Part shown: positions 7,809 to 17,099 of the stretch, piece by piece | Layout of the letters: the number at the start of each line of letters is the position of its first letter | Numbering within the stretch: position 1 is the stretch's first letter | Assembly: GCA_021736135.1 (NCBI GenBank) | Contig: JAIPGO010000025.1 | Span: forward strand, 1 to 41,938 | DNA length: 41,938 bases | Origin: Candidatus Cloacimonadota bacterium | Lineage (GTDB): Bacteria > Cloacimonadota > Cloacimonadia > Cloacimonadales > TCS61 | Reading direction: 5' to 3' | Notes under the pieces: model-generated | What the model saw: only the letters and a program-made list of their open reading frames with translations | Database searches by the model: none | What the model was told of the DNA's origin: nothing | Made by a program: the position numbers and the translations under genes

Positions 7809-10800
7809 CTATTTGAGCATCAGCATTTTGCCGGATGAAATCTGAGATCCGATTTGAGCTTTGTAGAAATAAACACCGCTACCAGCAGTATTACCGTTTT
7901 CATCTGTTCCATGCCATTTCAGGTCATGGATACCTGCATTCAGTGAACCATTGAAAAGCGTATTGATCAATTGACCCTTTACATTATAAATATCCACCTT
8001 CACAGGTGTATTTTCTGCATTAACATTCAGCTTTATGCTGGTTACGGGATTAAAGGGATTGGGAAATATTTCCAGAACTAAATTTGCCAATTCGGAATTG
8101 TGATTTTCCATAATTACAGGCTGCTGCTGACATCCATTAACAGTAGCTTCTATCAGGATACAATGGTCAGCAGAATTCTGCTGATAAGGGATATTGAGAA
8201 TCTTCCCGGAAAGTTGAGAGCAGCTGGCAAAGGCAATCTGCTTTTCAGTCAGATTTACAGCCCAAAGGAGCTCTGTAGAGAATTGCGGAAAATCTATCTG
8301 AATATCAGCCGAATTTATTTTGATGACGGCACTATATAATTCACCCACTGCCCTTGCCGTCAATTCACCGTTTTGCAGGCAGAAAACCAGTTGAGCGAAA
8401 GGCGCACCTGTTCTGCCTTCTTCAACCGGAAAAATATCCAGTAAACCAACACTATATTGCAGTATCAAAGAAGCATCATAAGCTTCCGTTGCTTCATTAC
8501 CATCCACGTCACCTGCAATTAACTCCCAGGTCCAGGGTAGTGTTGCACCGGAAGGATTCAAGCCAACGGCATACTGCAGGATATTAGCAGCATCGAAGGC
8601 ATCTATCATTTCATCTGCTGTGACATCGCCATAGAGCCACGGCACGCCAGTTACAAAATCTTCCAGATTGCGGGGGTGCAAACCATATTCATAAAAACTG
8701 TAATCTACCAGCCCTGTGATGGAAACAAATTCTGCTCCCAATAAAACTTCCGGATTAGCAAAAAAACCATCATCAATCTGGCAAACCCCGCTGCCATCAT
8801 CTATATATGCTTCGCCATATTCACTAACATCGCTGGTAACAGCTACATCATTCACTTTCACCAGCACAGATTCATAGGCTTCTGAGGAAGCCAGTTCTGC
8901 CGTTGTGAGTTCTACTGGATCCGGCAAAGTATTACCGCTGCTGTTTACTACTAAAGATTCAACAAAACCCAGCTCAGTAAAGTTATAATACTCGTTGATC
9001 TCTCCAGTGATAGTTACATCATCACCTACAGCTACTTCATAGTCAAACTGATAGATATATAACCCGTTCCAAGCTCCACCCGCCGGGGAAGAAATAAAGA
9101 AATAATTATTATTATTGTATCCAAAGCCGGTAACAATACCATTTACTTCCACTATTTGCCCGAGATAGGGTGAATCCCCGGAAGGATCTTCAGTGAACTG
9201 AATATCATAAATACTTGCTTCCAGAATCTGAGTTCCATCATCAAAATCTTCCATATTGCGGGGCTGCAAACCATATTCATAAAAACTGTAATCAACCAGC
9301 CCTGTGATGGAAACAAATTCTGCTCCCAGCACTACTTCCGGATTAGTAAAAAACCCGTCATCAAGCTGGCAGGCTCCGCTGCCGTCATCTATATATGCTT
9401 CTCCATATTCATTAACTTCGCTGGTAACTGCTACATCATTCACTTTCACCAGCACGGATTCATAAGCTTCTGAGGAAGCCAGTTCTGCCGTTGTGAGTTC
9501 TACTGGATCTGGCAAAGTATTACCGCTGCTGTTTACTACTAAAGATTGAACAAAACCCAGCTCTGTGAAGTTAAAATATTCGTTGATAGCTCCAATGATA
9601 GTTACATTATCACCAATAGCTACTTCATAGTCAAACTGATAGATATATAAACCGTTCCAGGCTCCACCCGTCGGGGAAGAAATAAAGAAATAATTACTAT
9701 TGTTGTATCCAAAGCCGGTAACAATACCATTTACTTCAACTGTTTGCCCAAGATAGGGCGAATCCCCGGAAATATCTTCAGTGAACTGAATATCATAAAT
9801 ACTTACTTGCGGAATCTGAGTTCCATCATCAAAATCTTCCATATAACGGGGTTGCAAGCCATACTGGTCATAACCATAATCCACCACACCTGTGATAGAA
9901 AGAAATTCTACTCCCACCATTAATTGTGGATTAAACACAAATCCGTCATCAAGCTGGCATGCACCACTATTATCATCTATATATGCTTCCCCGTATTCAT
10001 TGGGGGCTATAGTCACTTCTACGTTATTTACCCGCACCAGAACGGATTCATAAGCTTCCGAAGATGACAGTTCTGAGGTTGTGATATCTACTGGAACCGG
10101 AACGGGATTGCCACTGCTTTCAATTATCAATTCTGTCAGATAGCTGATTTCTGTAAAACCATAATATTCACCAACAGTTCCGGTTAAGGTCACGGCATCA
10201 CCTTCTTCCACTTCATAATCAGATTGATAGATATAAATACCATTCCAGGCACCACCATCAGGTGAAGATAAAAAGAAATTTTCATAACCGCCGAACCCTG
10301 TGGCGGTTACAATCCCGCTGATTGTTACTTCCTGACCCGCTAAAGGGGAATCGCCAGATATTTCTGCGGTATATTGGACATCATAGATAGTAGTATCACC
10401 AATGGGCATCAATTCAAAATCAATTCCGGTTACATTAGCTCCTTCTTCCACAACCACGTCTTCGATAGTACCGGTGAAATAACCAGCCAGAACTGCCGAA
10501 ACATCATAAGTACCAGGTGATACTTCCAGCATATAAAAGCCGTTAGCTCCCGGATTTATTGAATAATCACCAGCCATAATGGTCACATCTGAAACCTCTC
10601 CGGTTCCACCTGCCAGACATACTGTTCCAGTGATGAATCCCGGTTCTATCGTATACCCCAGGTCTTCACTACAGCGGGGATTTAAACCAAATTCATCAAA
10701 ACTGTAATCAACAATCCCGATTATTGCAGCATATTCTTCTCCCACAACGGGATTATAATTAAACATGGCATCATCAGTCTGGCAATTTCCACTGCCGTCA

Positions 10801-11285
10801 CTTATATATGCCTGACCATAATTATCCAGCCCCTGAGTAACTATCACATTATTCACCTGCACCAGTACTCCCTCATAAGCTTCCGTACCGGATAGCTCAC
10901 TGGTGCTGATCACTACCGGAGCCGGAACGGCATTACCACTGGAAAGGATCACAACATTTTCCACATTGCTCAGCTCAGTAAAACCATAATACTCCTGCAC
11001 CAGAGCAGTTACTTCCACTTCATCGCCTAATTCCACACTATAATCAAAGTTATATACAAAGATACCTCTCCAGGCTCCACCTTCTGCATCAGTAATACAA
11101 AAATTGCTGTCAGACCCGCTGATATACCAGTTTGTGGCAGAAACTATCCCACTCACGGTTACCACCTGGTTAATCAGGGGAGAATCTCCAAAGGGATCAT
11201 CAGTGAACTGAACCTCATAAACGCTTACCCCCCGGGCATAAACTGCTATCGATAGCAGCAAAATAATCGCAAATATCTCTTTCAT
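7809..11285 (-). CDS. Large secreted OB-fold repeat protein with dockerin-like and FlgD/T9SS-like C-terminal modules
   Basis: I chose the ATG at 11283-11285 rather than one ten codons upstream, because AAAGGAG lies just before it and the protein then begins with a clean signal peptide (MKEIFAIILLLSIAVYARG). It is 1158 residues long. Four ~190-residue units (roughly 20-209, 300-494, 495-685 and 686-876) each have a YDIQFTED..GDSP-type start, an OB-fold-like strand set (VTVSGIV, GIFVYNFDY, VGDxVxxTG) and a second half with EAYESVLVKVNDV and QAYISDGSG. Such repeats occur in secreted nucleases and surface proteins, but no nuclease domain is seen. Between units 1 and 2 is a carboxypeptidase-regulatory-like domain (about 217-299). 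Then follow two dockerin-like repeats (about 880-955), a β-rich stretch, and a C-terminal sorting-type domain starting IFPNPFNPVTSI. Likely a cell-surface or secreted adhesin/scaffold; function unproven. Confidence 0.85.
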   Translation of the reverse strand: MKEIFAIILLLSIAVYARGVSVYEVQFTDDPFGDSPLINQVVTVSGIVSATNWYISGSDSNFCITDAEGGAWRGIFVYNFDYSVELGDEVEVTALVQEYYGFTELSNVENVVILSSGNAVPAPVVISTSELSGTEAYEGVLVQVNNVIVTQGLDNYGQAYISDGSGNCQTDDAMFNYNPVVGEEYAAIIGIVDYSFDEFGLNPRCSEDLGYTIEPGFITGTVCLAGGTGEVSDVTIMAGDYSINPGANGFYMLEVSPGTYDVSAVLAGYFTGTIEDVVVEEGANVTGIDFELMPIGDTTIYDVQYTAEISGDSPLAGQEVTISGIVTATGFGGYENFFLSSPDGGAWNGIYIYQSDYEVEEGDAVTLTGTVGEYYGFTEISYLTELIIESSGNPVPVPVDITTSELSSSEAYESVLVRVNNVEVTIAPNEYGEAYIDDNSGACQLDDGFVFNPQLMVGVEFLSITGVVDYGYDQYGLQPRYMEDFDDGTQIPQVSIYDIQFTEDISGDSPYLGQTVEVNGIVTGFGYNNSNYFFISSPTGGAWNGLYIYQFDYEVAIGDNVTIIGAINEYFNFTELGFVQSLVVNSSGNTLPDPVELTTAELASSEAYESVLVKVNDVAVTSEVNEYGEAYIDDGSGACQLDDGFFTNPEVVLGAEFVSITGLVDYSFYEYGLQPRNMEDFDDGTQILEASIYDIQFTEDPSGDSPYLGQIVEVNGIVTGFGYNNNNYFFISSPAGGAWNGLYIYQFDYEVAVGDDVTITGEINEYYNFTELGFVESLVVNSSGNTLPDPVELTTAELASSEAYESVLVKVNDVAVTSDVSEYGEAYIDDGSGVCQIDDGFFANPEVLLGAEFVSITGLVDYSFYEYGLHPRNLEDFVTGVPWLYGDVTADEMIDAFDAANILQYAVGLNPSGATLPWTWELIAGDVDGNEATEAYDASLILQYSVGLLDIFPVEEGRTGAPFAQLVFCLQNGELTARAVGELYSAVIKINSADIQIDFPQFSTELLWAVNLTEKQIAFASCSQLSGKILNIPYQQNSADHCILIEATVNGCQQQPVIMENHNSELANLVLEIFPNPFNPVTSIKLNVNAENTPVKVDIYNVKGQLINTLFNGSLNAGIHDLKWHGTDENGNTAGSGVYFYKAQIGSQISSGKMLMLK
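8655..9830. repeat. 588-bp tandem duplication inside the OB-fold repeat gene
   Basis: Two adjacent blocks, about 8655-9242 and 9243-9830, are nearly identical at the DNA level with an offset of exactly 588 bp (196 codons). For example, the TCTTCCA...TTGCGGGG stretch occurs at 8659 and 9247, and TCTGAGGAAG at 8881 and 9469. They encode units 4 and 3 of the protein. The other two units are much more diverged, so this is a recent in-frame duplication. Confidence 0.88.
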
Positions 11286-12134
11286 TCCAAACTCCTTTAT
11301 TTCTATACTCATCAATCTACTCCTATTTATTAAGTTATGATTATCTATCTTCTTCTCTTTCTCTCATTTTTATTTTCAGAGCAAATATTTTATTCTGTAT
11401 AATTAGTCCATAATTTTCCATTCCTACAAGGTATTGTTAGAATTAACATTCCCTCAATATTACAGAAAGTGAAGCACACACCATTAGTGCCTGGTCCGCC
11501 ATCATCTTGTTTTCAGTTATTTTGCTGATTCATTTCTTCCGTGCACCCTGAATTCTATCATTCTGTTTACTATGCAGAGAAATGGAGTTGTAGGAAAAAT
11601 ATTCCTAACAACCTGTCTCAACATATCCACACTCCATTGACGATTCGTAATGATTAGACCTTGAAACTTAATACGAAAGCCGGCGAAACTGGATTTTGGC
11701 GATGGACTGCAAAATTTATAATGAAGTAGTTTTTGCGTTGATGGATTATTCATATTATATAAGAACGAATAAAGATTCGCCTGATTTTGGATAGGAACGG
11801 ATAATTGGGCGAATCATCATTCGCCCAATAAACTTTCACCCGTTCTGTGTGTATATCACCGAAAATATTATGATAACAGCACTATTCAACAGACGATTTA
11901 CGTTGATAACTGCTTCTCTGTAAATGGAGCAGCCTGGCAGGCAAGGAGCGTCAAATAAAGGATTGACGATTTAATAATTACCGCTGAAGCTAGTACGGAA
12001 CTTCCAATTTCAACACACTTTCTTCCCTTCTCCCTTCCGTAATTACCACACTGTAGGTTAGCGCCGGATAATCCCGGTTCACTATTCGAGTTTCACATAT
12101 CGGGACACGAACCACGAGTCTCAGTTAACGAAAA
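11286..12134. other. Gene-free intergenic region with one strong hairpin
   Basis: About 0.85 kb between the OB-fold repeat gene and the heat-shock operator region. The only sizeable open frame (11517-11753, minus, 78 codons) has no recognisable motif or ribosome-binding site, and I do not call it. I see no tRNA or insertion-sequence ends. The one clear structure is the 11-bp inverted repeat at 11804-11829, listed separately. The left part should hold the promoter of the minus-strand gene, but I cannot place it with confidence. Confidence 0.6.
11804..11829. other. Perfect 11-bp inverted repeat in the intergenic region
   Basis: ATTGGGCGAAT (11804-11814), loop CATC, ATTCGCCCAAT (11819-11829). 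The hairpin is strong but is not followed by a T run on either strand, so it is not a typical terminator. It could be a binding site, a decayed mobile-element end or a processed RNA element. Confidence 0.7.
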
Positions 12135-12135
12135 A

Positions 12136-12162
12136 TTAGCACTCTTATTTTTAGATTGACAG
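12136..12162 (+). promoter_or_regulatory. Upstream CIRCE-like operator (left half perfect), overlapping a TTGACA box
   Basis: The CIRCE consensus is TTAGCACTC-N9-GAGTGCTAA. Here TTAGCACTC (12136-12144) is a perfect left half, followed after nine bases by GATTGACAG (12154-12162), which matches the right half at only five of nine positions. The degenerate half contains TTGACA (12156-12161), a possible -35 box, and an AT-rich TATATTATAG follows at 12171-12180. The spacing to that candidate -10 is too short for a standard σ70 promoter, so the exact promoter is unsure. HrcA, encoded just downstream, is the expected repressor. Confidence 0.7.
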
Positions 12163-12192
12163 TTTTTCTTTATATTATAGGAGTGGCACGGT

Positions 12193-12219
12193 TTAGCAGG
12201 CGGGGCATTAGAGTGCTAA
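12193..12219 (+). promoter_or_regulatory. Downstream CIRCE operator (right half perfect)
   Basis: TTAGCAGGC (12193-12201), nine bases, then GAGTGCTAA (12211-12219). The right half is perfect and the left half matches six of nine positions. It lies 31 bp before the hrcA start, in the place expected for autoregulation of the hrcA-grpE-dnaK operon. Together with the upstream element, the two perfect outer halves form an 11-bp inverted repeat (12135-12145 with 12210-12220) that encloses the promoter region. Confidence 0.85.
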
Positions 12220-12249
12220 TAAAAAAAGGAAAGGAGAATACTGGCGGGA

Positions 12250-13302
12250 ATGAAAAAGAATGAACAGAGACGGTGTGATGTATTGCAGTATCTGGTAGAT
12301 GAATATATAAAGAACCGGGAAGCGGTATCGTCGAAATTGATCTGTGAAAAATACCTGCCGGACAATTCTTCGGCAACGATACGGATAGATTTGAATCTTT
12401 TGGAGAAGGAAAACCTGATCTATCAGCCGCATACATCAGCGGGTAGAGTTCCCACGATACGCGGATACCGGGAATACCTGGAAATGGTTTGTCCGCAGTT
12501 AAATAAGACGGAATATCAGAATGTAACACTACTGCGGAATCTGCTGGTGCAGTATTACCGCGACACTCCGATGGCGCTGCATTACATAATGCAGCTTTTG
12601 GCGAAAGAGACGGATCAGTTATCCTTTGTTGCAGAGCCGCAGGTATCATATGGTTATCTGGAACATCTTGATGTTTTTCATATTTCGCGGAACAAGCTTC
12701 TTTTTGTAGTTAGTCTGGATTCAGGACTTGATAAGACAGTAATTTTAAAGACGGAAAATGAGATATCCCCACGCCAGTTGCGCATTATAGTGAAGCACAT
12801 TAATGAGGAGCTGGTGGGATTGCGGATCTATGATATTCAGAATAAATATCTTCAGGAGATCCAGGATAAATTTGGTAAGGAAAGCATACTGTTCAAGAAT
12901 TTTCTACGTGGATTGCATAATGCTTTGATCGAGATGTCTGGTTATTTCATCCATTTTGACGGGAGCGTGAAGTTTTTGGAGCAGCCGGAATTTGACGACC
13001 GGCATGCGATACTGAACTTTTTAAGTTTTATTCAGCGGCAGGACAGCCTGATCAATCTAATGCAGCGGCATGAGTTAAAGGGAGAATGCACGATATTAAT
13101 GGGAGAGGATCTAATACGGCCGGAGCTGGCGGAATATGCTTTGGTCTATGCCCGTTATGACATATATGGTGTACCGGGTTACCTGGGGATATTAGGACCC
13201 GTAAGGATGGATTACAGGAAGAATATTACGCTGGTGAGAGATTTCGCCAGGACGATAACGGAAACAACGAAGAAAGGAATGATGGTAACACGTAATGGTT
13301 GA
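12250..13302 (+). CDS. hrcA: Heat-inducible transcription repressor HrcA
   Basis: HrcA represses class I heat-shock genes by binding CIRCE operators and depends on GroEL for activity. The 350-residue protein has the usual length. Its N-terminal winged helix contains YLPDNSSATIRIDLNLLEKE and the diagnostic PHTSAGRVPTIRGYREY; the GAF-like middle region and the C-terminal YGVPGYLGILGPVRMDYRKN complete the family signature. The ATG at 12250 is 13 bases after AAGGAG (12231-12236), rather far. An in-frame CTG at 12241 lies at better spacing, so a non-ATG start adding three residues cannot be excluded. It is the first gene of the hrcA-grpE-dnaK operon behind two CIRCE elements, so it probably represses itself. 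Confidence 0.95.
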   Translation: MKKNEQRRCDVLQYLVDEYIKNREAVSSKLICEKYLPDNSSATIRIDLNLLEKENLIYQPHTSAGRVPTIRGYREYLEMVCPQLNKTEYQNVTLLRNLLVQYYRDTPMALHYIMQLLAKETDQLSFVAEPQVSYGYLEHLDVFHISRNKLLFVVSLDSGLDKTVILKTENEISPRQLRIIVKHINEELVGLRIYDIQNKYLQEIQDKFGKESILFKNFLRGLHNALIEMSGYFIHFDGSVKFLEQPEFDDRHAILNFLSFIQRQDSLINLMQRHELKGECTILMGEDLIRPELAEYALVYARYDIYGVPGYLGILGPVRMDYRKNITLVRDFARTITETTKKGMMVTRNG

Positions 13303-13870
13303 AGAAAGAGAAATAGAACAGGAAGCCGTGGACAAGGCAGAGGAAATAAAAGAAGAACCGGCACCGGAGACGCTGACAGAAAAGCTGGAACGCGAGAATG
13401 TGGAGTTGCGGGATAAATGGCTGCGGATAGCGGCGGAGTTTGAGAATTTTCGGCGGCGGACAACGGCAGAGAAGAGCGACTGGATACGTAATGCCAATCA
13501 GCGGCTGGTATTGGAATTATGCGATGTAACGGATAATTTTGAGCGGGCTTTGCATAATGCTGAAGCAGCGCAGGAAATGGCATCTTTCCGTAAAGGGATA
13601 GAGCTGATCTATAAGCAGATAGAAAACATTTTGAAGCGTGAAGGAGTGGAAAAGATCAAAACCGAGGGAGCCTCATTTGATCCCGCGTTTCATGATGCGC
13701 TGGCGCACATACCTTCGGAACTGGCAGAGAATACAGTGGCAGCCGTGATCCAGAACGGTTATACCATGAACGGGAAAGTGATAAGAGCCGCACGAGTGGC
13801 AGTAGCGAATGGTGAAAATCCGCAGACTGCGGAAAGTAATGATAAAAAGAAAAAAAATAAAAAGAAATAA
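13295..13870 (+). CDS. grpE: Nucleotide exchange factor GrpE
   Basis: GrpE releases ADP from DnaK and also acts as a thermosensor. The 191-residue protein shows a charged N-terminal tail, a long coiled coil (about 25-75, with RIAAEFENFRRRT), and the C-terminal β-domain motif GVEKIKTEGASFDPAFHDAL and GYTMNGKVIRAARVAVAN. It ends in a lysine-rich tail (KKKKNKKK). The start overlaps the hrcA stop by eight bases, which points to translational coupling; no strong separate ribosome-binding site is seen. Confidence 0.95.
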   Translation: MVEEREIEQEAVDKAEEIKEEPAPETLTEKLERENVELRDKWLRIAAEFENFRRRTTAEKSDWIRNANQRLVLELCDVTDNFERALHNAEAAQEMASFRKGIELIYKQIENILKREGVEKIKTEGASFDPAFHDALAHIPSELAENTVAAVIQNGYTMNGKVIRAARVAVANGENPQTAESNDKKKKNKKK

Positions 13871-13885
13871 ATCCAGGAGGATATT

Positions 13886-15841
13886 ATGGGAAAGATAATA
13901 GGGATAGATTTAGGCACGACTAATTCCTGCGTAAGCGTAATGGAAGGTGGGAAGCCGGTAGTAATTCAGAATGCGGAAGGCACGCGCACCACACCATCTG
14001 TGGTTGCTTTCACCAAAGATAAAGACCGTTTGATTGGTCAGCTTGCCAAGCGGCAGGCGGTAACCAATCCGAAGAATACGGTATCATCAATTAAACGTTT
14101 TATGGGCAGACAGTTAAATGAAGTGGCATCTGAGATATCAAATGTGACTTATGACATCAGAGGTGGTAAATTCAAGGAAGCTGTGGTTCATATCCCCATA
14201 GAGAATACTGATTATTCACCGCAGGAGATCTCGGCAATGATCCTGCGTAAGATGAAGGAAACTGCGGAATCACATCTGGGACAGGAAGTGACGGAAGCGG
14301 TAATTACGGTTCCTGCATATTTCAATGATGCACAGCGTCAGGCGACTAAGGATGCAGGGAAAATCGCGGGACTGGAAGTGAAGCGCATCATCAACGAGCC
14401 CACAGCAGCAGCTCTTGCTTATGGCTTGAATTCCAAGAAAGAAGAAAAAGTGGCAGTATATGACCTGGGCGGAGGTACATTTGATATTTCCATACTTGAC
14501 GTGGCCCAGGGAGTTGTGGAAGTGCTTTCCACGAATGGAGACACGCATCTGGGTGGTGATGATTTTGATAAGAAGATAATGGACTGGATATTGAGCAATT
14601 TCAAGAAGACGGACGGGATAGATCTTTCCAGTGATCCGATGTCATTGCAGCGCATCAAGGAAGCAGCAGAAAAGGCAAAAATAGAGCTTTCAGGAACCGG
14701 GACAACGAATATCAATCTGCCTTTTATAACGGCAGATGCTTCAGGACCGAAACATCTGAACCTTGATCTGACCAGAGCAGAATTTAACCGTTTAACCTCT
14801 GACCTGGTGGAACGCTCCATTGAACCCTGCCGCAAGGCCTTAAACGATGCACATCTGAAAACGAGTGACATAGATGAGATATTGATCGTGGGCGGCAGCA
14901 CGCGCATTCCGGCTGTTCAGGAAGCAGTAGAAAAATTCTTTGGCAAGAAAGTTAACCAAAGTGTAAATCCTGATGAAGTTGTAGCAGTTGGCGCTGCAAT
15001 TCAGGGGGGCATCATGGGTGGTGATGAAAGCCTGAATGATATACTTCTGCTGGACGTTACTCCGCTTTCGCTGGGCATTGAAACCCTGGGCGGAGTATTG
15101 ACAAAACTGATCGACCGCAACACGACAATACCGACTAAGAAGAGCCAGGTATTTTCCACGGCAGCGGATAATCAGCCGGCAGTAAGCATTCACGTTTTGC
15201 AGGGAGAGCGTTCAATGGCAAAAGATAACCGTACTCTGGGGCGTTTTGATTTGACGGATATACCTCCGGCACCGCGCGGGATGCCGCAGATCGAAGTGAC
15301 CTTTGATATTGATGCCAATGGCATACTGCACGTATCAGCTAAAGATAAGGGTACTGGCAGGGAGCAATCCATTAAAATAGAGCGGACGGGTTCATTGAAT
15401 GAAGATGAGATCAACCGCATGGTTAAGGATGCGGAAGCGCATGCCGAGGAAGATAAAAAGCAGCAGGAAAATATAGCAGCACGTAATGAGCTGGATGCAT
15501 TCATTTTCTCAGTGGAGAAAAGCCTGAAAGAGTATGGTGATAAGATACCTGCTGATGAAAAGGCAAAAGTGGAAGCTGCCGTGAAAGAAGCAAAAGAGAA
15601 ACTGGAAAAAGCAACCGGCAAGGAGGAATATGAAGCCATCAAGGAAGAACTGGCAAAGAAGGCCCAGAAGATGAGTGAAATACTCTATGCGGATATGCAA
15701 AAGCAGCAGGGCGCAGGTGGAGAACAGACTCAGGACGCGCATTTTGATCCCGGAAAAATGAAAGGAGCCACTCAGGAACAGCCAGAGGGTAATGATGGAC
15801 CCATCGAAGCCGATTTCGAAGTAGTTGACGAAGATAAATAA
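13886..15841 (+). CDS. dnaK: Hsp70 chaperone DnaK
   Basis: This is the ATP-dependent chaperone of the cytoplasmic Hsp70 system, working with DnaJ and GrpE. All landmarks of the 651-residue protein are present: [13 protein letters not shown] at the N terminus, [28 protein letters not shown], the [13 protein letters not shown] phosphate loop, [11 protein letters not shown], then the substrate-binding β-domain ([17 protein letters not shown]) and helical lid. It ends VVDEDK, close to the usual EEVD-like acidic tail. The AGGAGG ribosome-binding site is very good, fitting high expression. A hairpin terminator follows, so dnaK can be the main end of the operon transcript. Confidence 0.98.
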   Translation: MGKIIGIDLGTTNSCVSVMEGGKPVVIQNAEGTRTTPSVVAFTKDKDRLIGQLAKRQAVTNPKNTVSSIKRFMGRQLNEVASEISNVTYDIRGGKFKEAVVHIPIENTDYSPQEISAMILRKMKETAESHLGQEVTEAVITVPAYFNDAQRQATKDAGKIAGLEVKRIINEPTAAALAYGLNSKKEEKVAVYDLGGGTFDISILDVAQGVVEVLSTNGDTHLGGDDFDKKIMDWILSNFKKTDGIDLSSDPMSLQRIKEAAEKAKIELSGTGTTNINLPFITADASGPKHLNLDLTRAEFNRLTSDLVERSIEPCRKALNDAHLKTSDIDEILIVGGSTRIPAVQEAVEKFFGKKVNQSVNPDEVVAVGAAIQGGIMGGDESLNDILLLDVTPLSLGIETLGGVLTKLIDRNTTIPTKKSQVFSTAADNQPAVSIHVLQGERSMAKDNRTLGRFDLTDIPPAPRGMPQIEVTFDIDANGILHVSAKDKGTGREQSIKIERTGSLNEDEINRMVKDAEAHAEEDKKQQENIAARNELDAFIFSVEKSLKEYGDKIPADEKAKVEAAVKEAKEKLEKATGKEEYEAIKEELAKKAQKMSEILYADMQKQQGAGGEQTQDAHFDPGKMKGATQEQPEGNDGPIEADFEVVDEDK

Positions 15842-15851
15842 ATGAAATTTT

Positions 15852-15890
15852 CAGGCAATATACTTTACTGAGTATACTGCCTGTTTTTTT
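15852..15890 (+). terminator. Terminator/attenuator between dnaK and dnaJ
   Basis: CAGGCAATATACT (15852-15864) pairs with AGTATACTGCCTG (15871-15883) with one A·C mismatch, and seven T residues follow. This is a good intrinsic terminator shape. It lies within an otherwise co-directional cluster, so it may reduce dnaJ and rsmE expression relative to dnaK. Confidence 0.82.
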
Positions 15891-15924
15891 CTGGGCACCG
15901 ATGAATAAACGATAAAGGAATATT

Positions 15925-17079
15925 ATGGCAAAACGTGATTATTATGAAGTACTGGGGGTGGAAAAGCAGGCAAGCGCCGATGAGATCAAGAAAGCATACC
16001 GCAAGCTGGCGATGAAATTCCACCCTGATAAGAATCCGGATAATAAGGCAGCGGAAGAGAGTTTCAAGGAAGCATCGGAAGCTTATGAAGTACTGAGCGA
16101 CGCTGATAAGCGCAGCCGTTATGACCAGTTTGGGCATGCAGGCCTGGAAGGTGCTTTCGGCGGGGGTGGCTTTGGCATGAATGATTTCACCCATTTTGAT
16201 GACATCTCCGATATTTTTGGGGAAGGACTGGGCAGTATTTTTGAAAGCCTGTTCGGAGGCGGATTCGGACGCAGCCGCAGTGGCGGCAGACGAAACAAAG
16301 GCGAAGATATGCAGTTGACACTTTCCCTGACTCTGGAAGAAATAGCCAAAGGTGTGAATAAAAAACTGAAACTGAACGTGAAAGATAATTGCGAAAGTTG
16401 TAATGGAACCGGTTCGGCAGACGGGAAAACGAAAACCTGTACGCAATGCCAGGGTCGAGGGCAGGTAATGCAGATGCAGCGCTCGTTATTCGGACAGATG
16501 CAGACTGTAGTACCCTGCCCCACCTGTCATGGTAAAGGCACCGTCATTGAAAACGTCTGTAAAAAATGCCAGGGAGAGGGCAGAGTCGGCAAGATCAAGA
16601 CTATTGAAGTGCAAATCCCGGCAGGCGTAGCCGAAGGGCAGTACATCAGAATGCGTGGCAGCGGTAATAAAGGCAGAAATGGCGGGGAAAACGGAGATAT
16701 ACTTGTTCATATCACTGAAAAAGAACATCCGCGTTTTGAGCGAGAAGAGGCAAATCTGAAGCTGAGATTCCCCATTTCAGTGTCACAGGCAATATTAGGC
16801 TGCGAAGTACAGGTGGAGACGCTTTCGGGAAAAATAAAGATGAAAATTCCGGCTGGAACGCAGTCCGGTAAGACTTTTCGCCTGCGAGGACAGGGATTGC
16901 CTTATGTAAACAGCAGCTATACAGGTGATTTATTTGTGGAAGTGATAGTAATGATCCCCCATAAGCTATCGCGGGAGGAAAAGGAACTATACGAAAAGCT
17001 TGCTGCTTTGGAGAACACAGAACATTATAAACCGGAGAAAAGCTTTTTCAGCAGGATGATGCATTTATTTTTAACATAA
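15925..17079 (+). CDS. dnaJ: Hsp40 co-chaperone DnaJ
   Basis: DnaJ delivers unfolded substrates to DnaK and stimulates its ATPase. The 384-residue protein is a full type-I DnaJ: J-domain (1-70) with the HPD motif in [11 protein letters not shown], a Gly/Phe-rich linker (about 75-115, FGGGGFGMN), and four zinc-finger repeats [24 protein letters not shown] and CKKCQGEG. The C-terminal substrate-binding domains follow. A ribosome-binding site AAAGGAA precedes the ATG. It is 83 bp after dnaK with a terminator in between, and 20 bp before rsmE. Confidence 0.97.
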   Translation: MAKRDYYEVLGVEKQASADEIKKAYRKLAMKFHPDKNPDNKAAEESFKEASEAYEVLSDADKRSRYDQFGHAGLEGAFGGGGFGMNDFTHFDDISDIFGEGLGSIFESLFGGGFGRSRSGGRRNKGEDMQLTLSLTLEEIAKGVNKKLKLNVKDNCESCNGTGSADGKTKTCTQCQGRGQVMQMQRSLFGQMQTVVPCPTCHGKGTVIENVCKKCQGEGRVGKIKTIEVQIPAGVAEGQYIRMRGSGNKGRNGGENGDILVHITEKEHPRFEREEANLKLRFPISVSQAILGCEVQVETLSGKIKMKIPAGTQSGKTFRLRGQGLPYVNSSYTGDLFVEVIVMIPHKLSREEKELYEKLAALENTEHYKPEKSFFSRMMHLFLT

Positions 17080-17099
17080 AAACTTAGAGGGAGATAAGC

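Noticed and set aside
8090-8400. Definite cohesin domain in the OB-fold repeat protein
   Set aside because: The β-rich pattern is only loosely cohesin-like; without a profile search I keep it as a hypothesis, not a feature.
11517-11753. 78-codon open frame in the intergenic gap (minus)
   Set aside because: No recognisable motif, no ribosome-binding site and no neighbour in an operon arrangement; likely chance.
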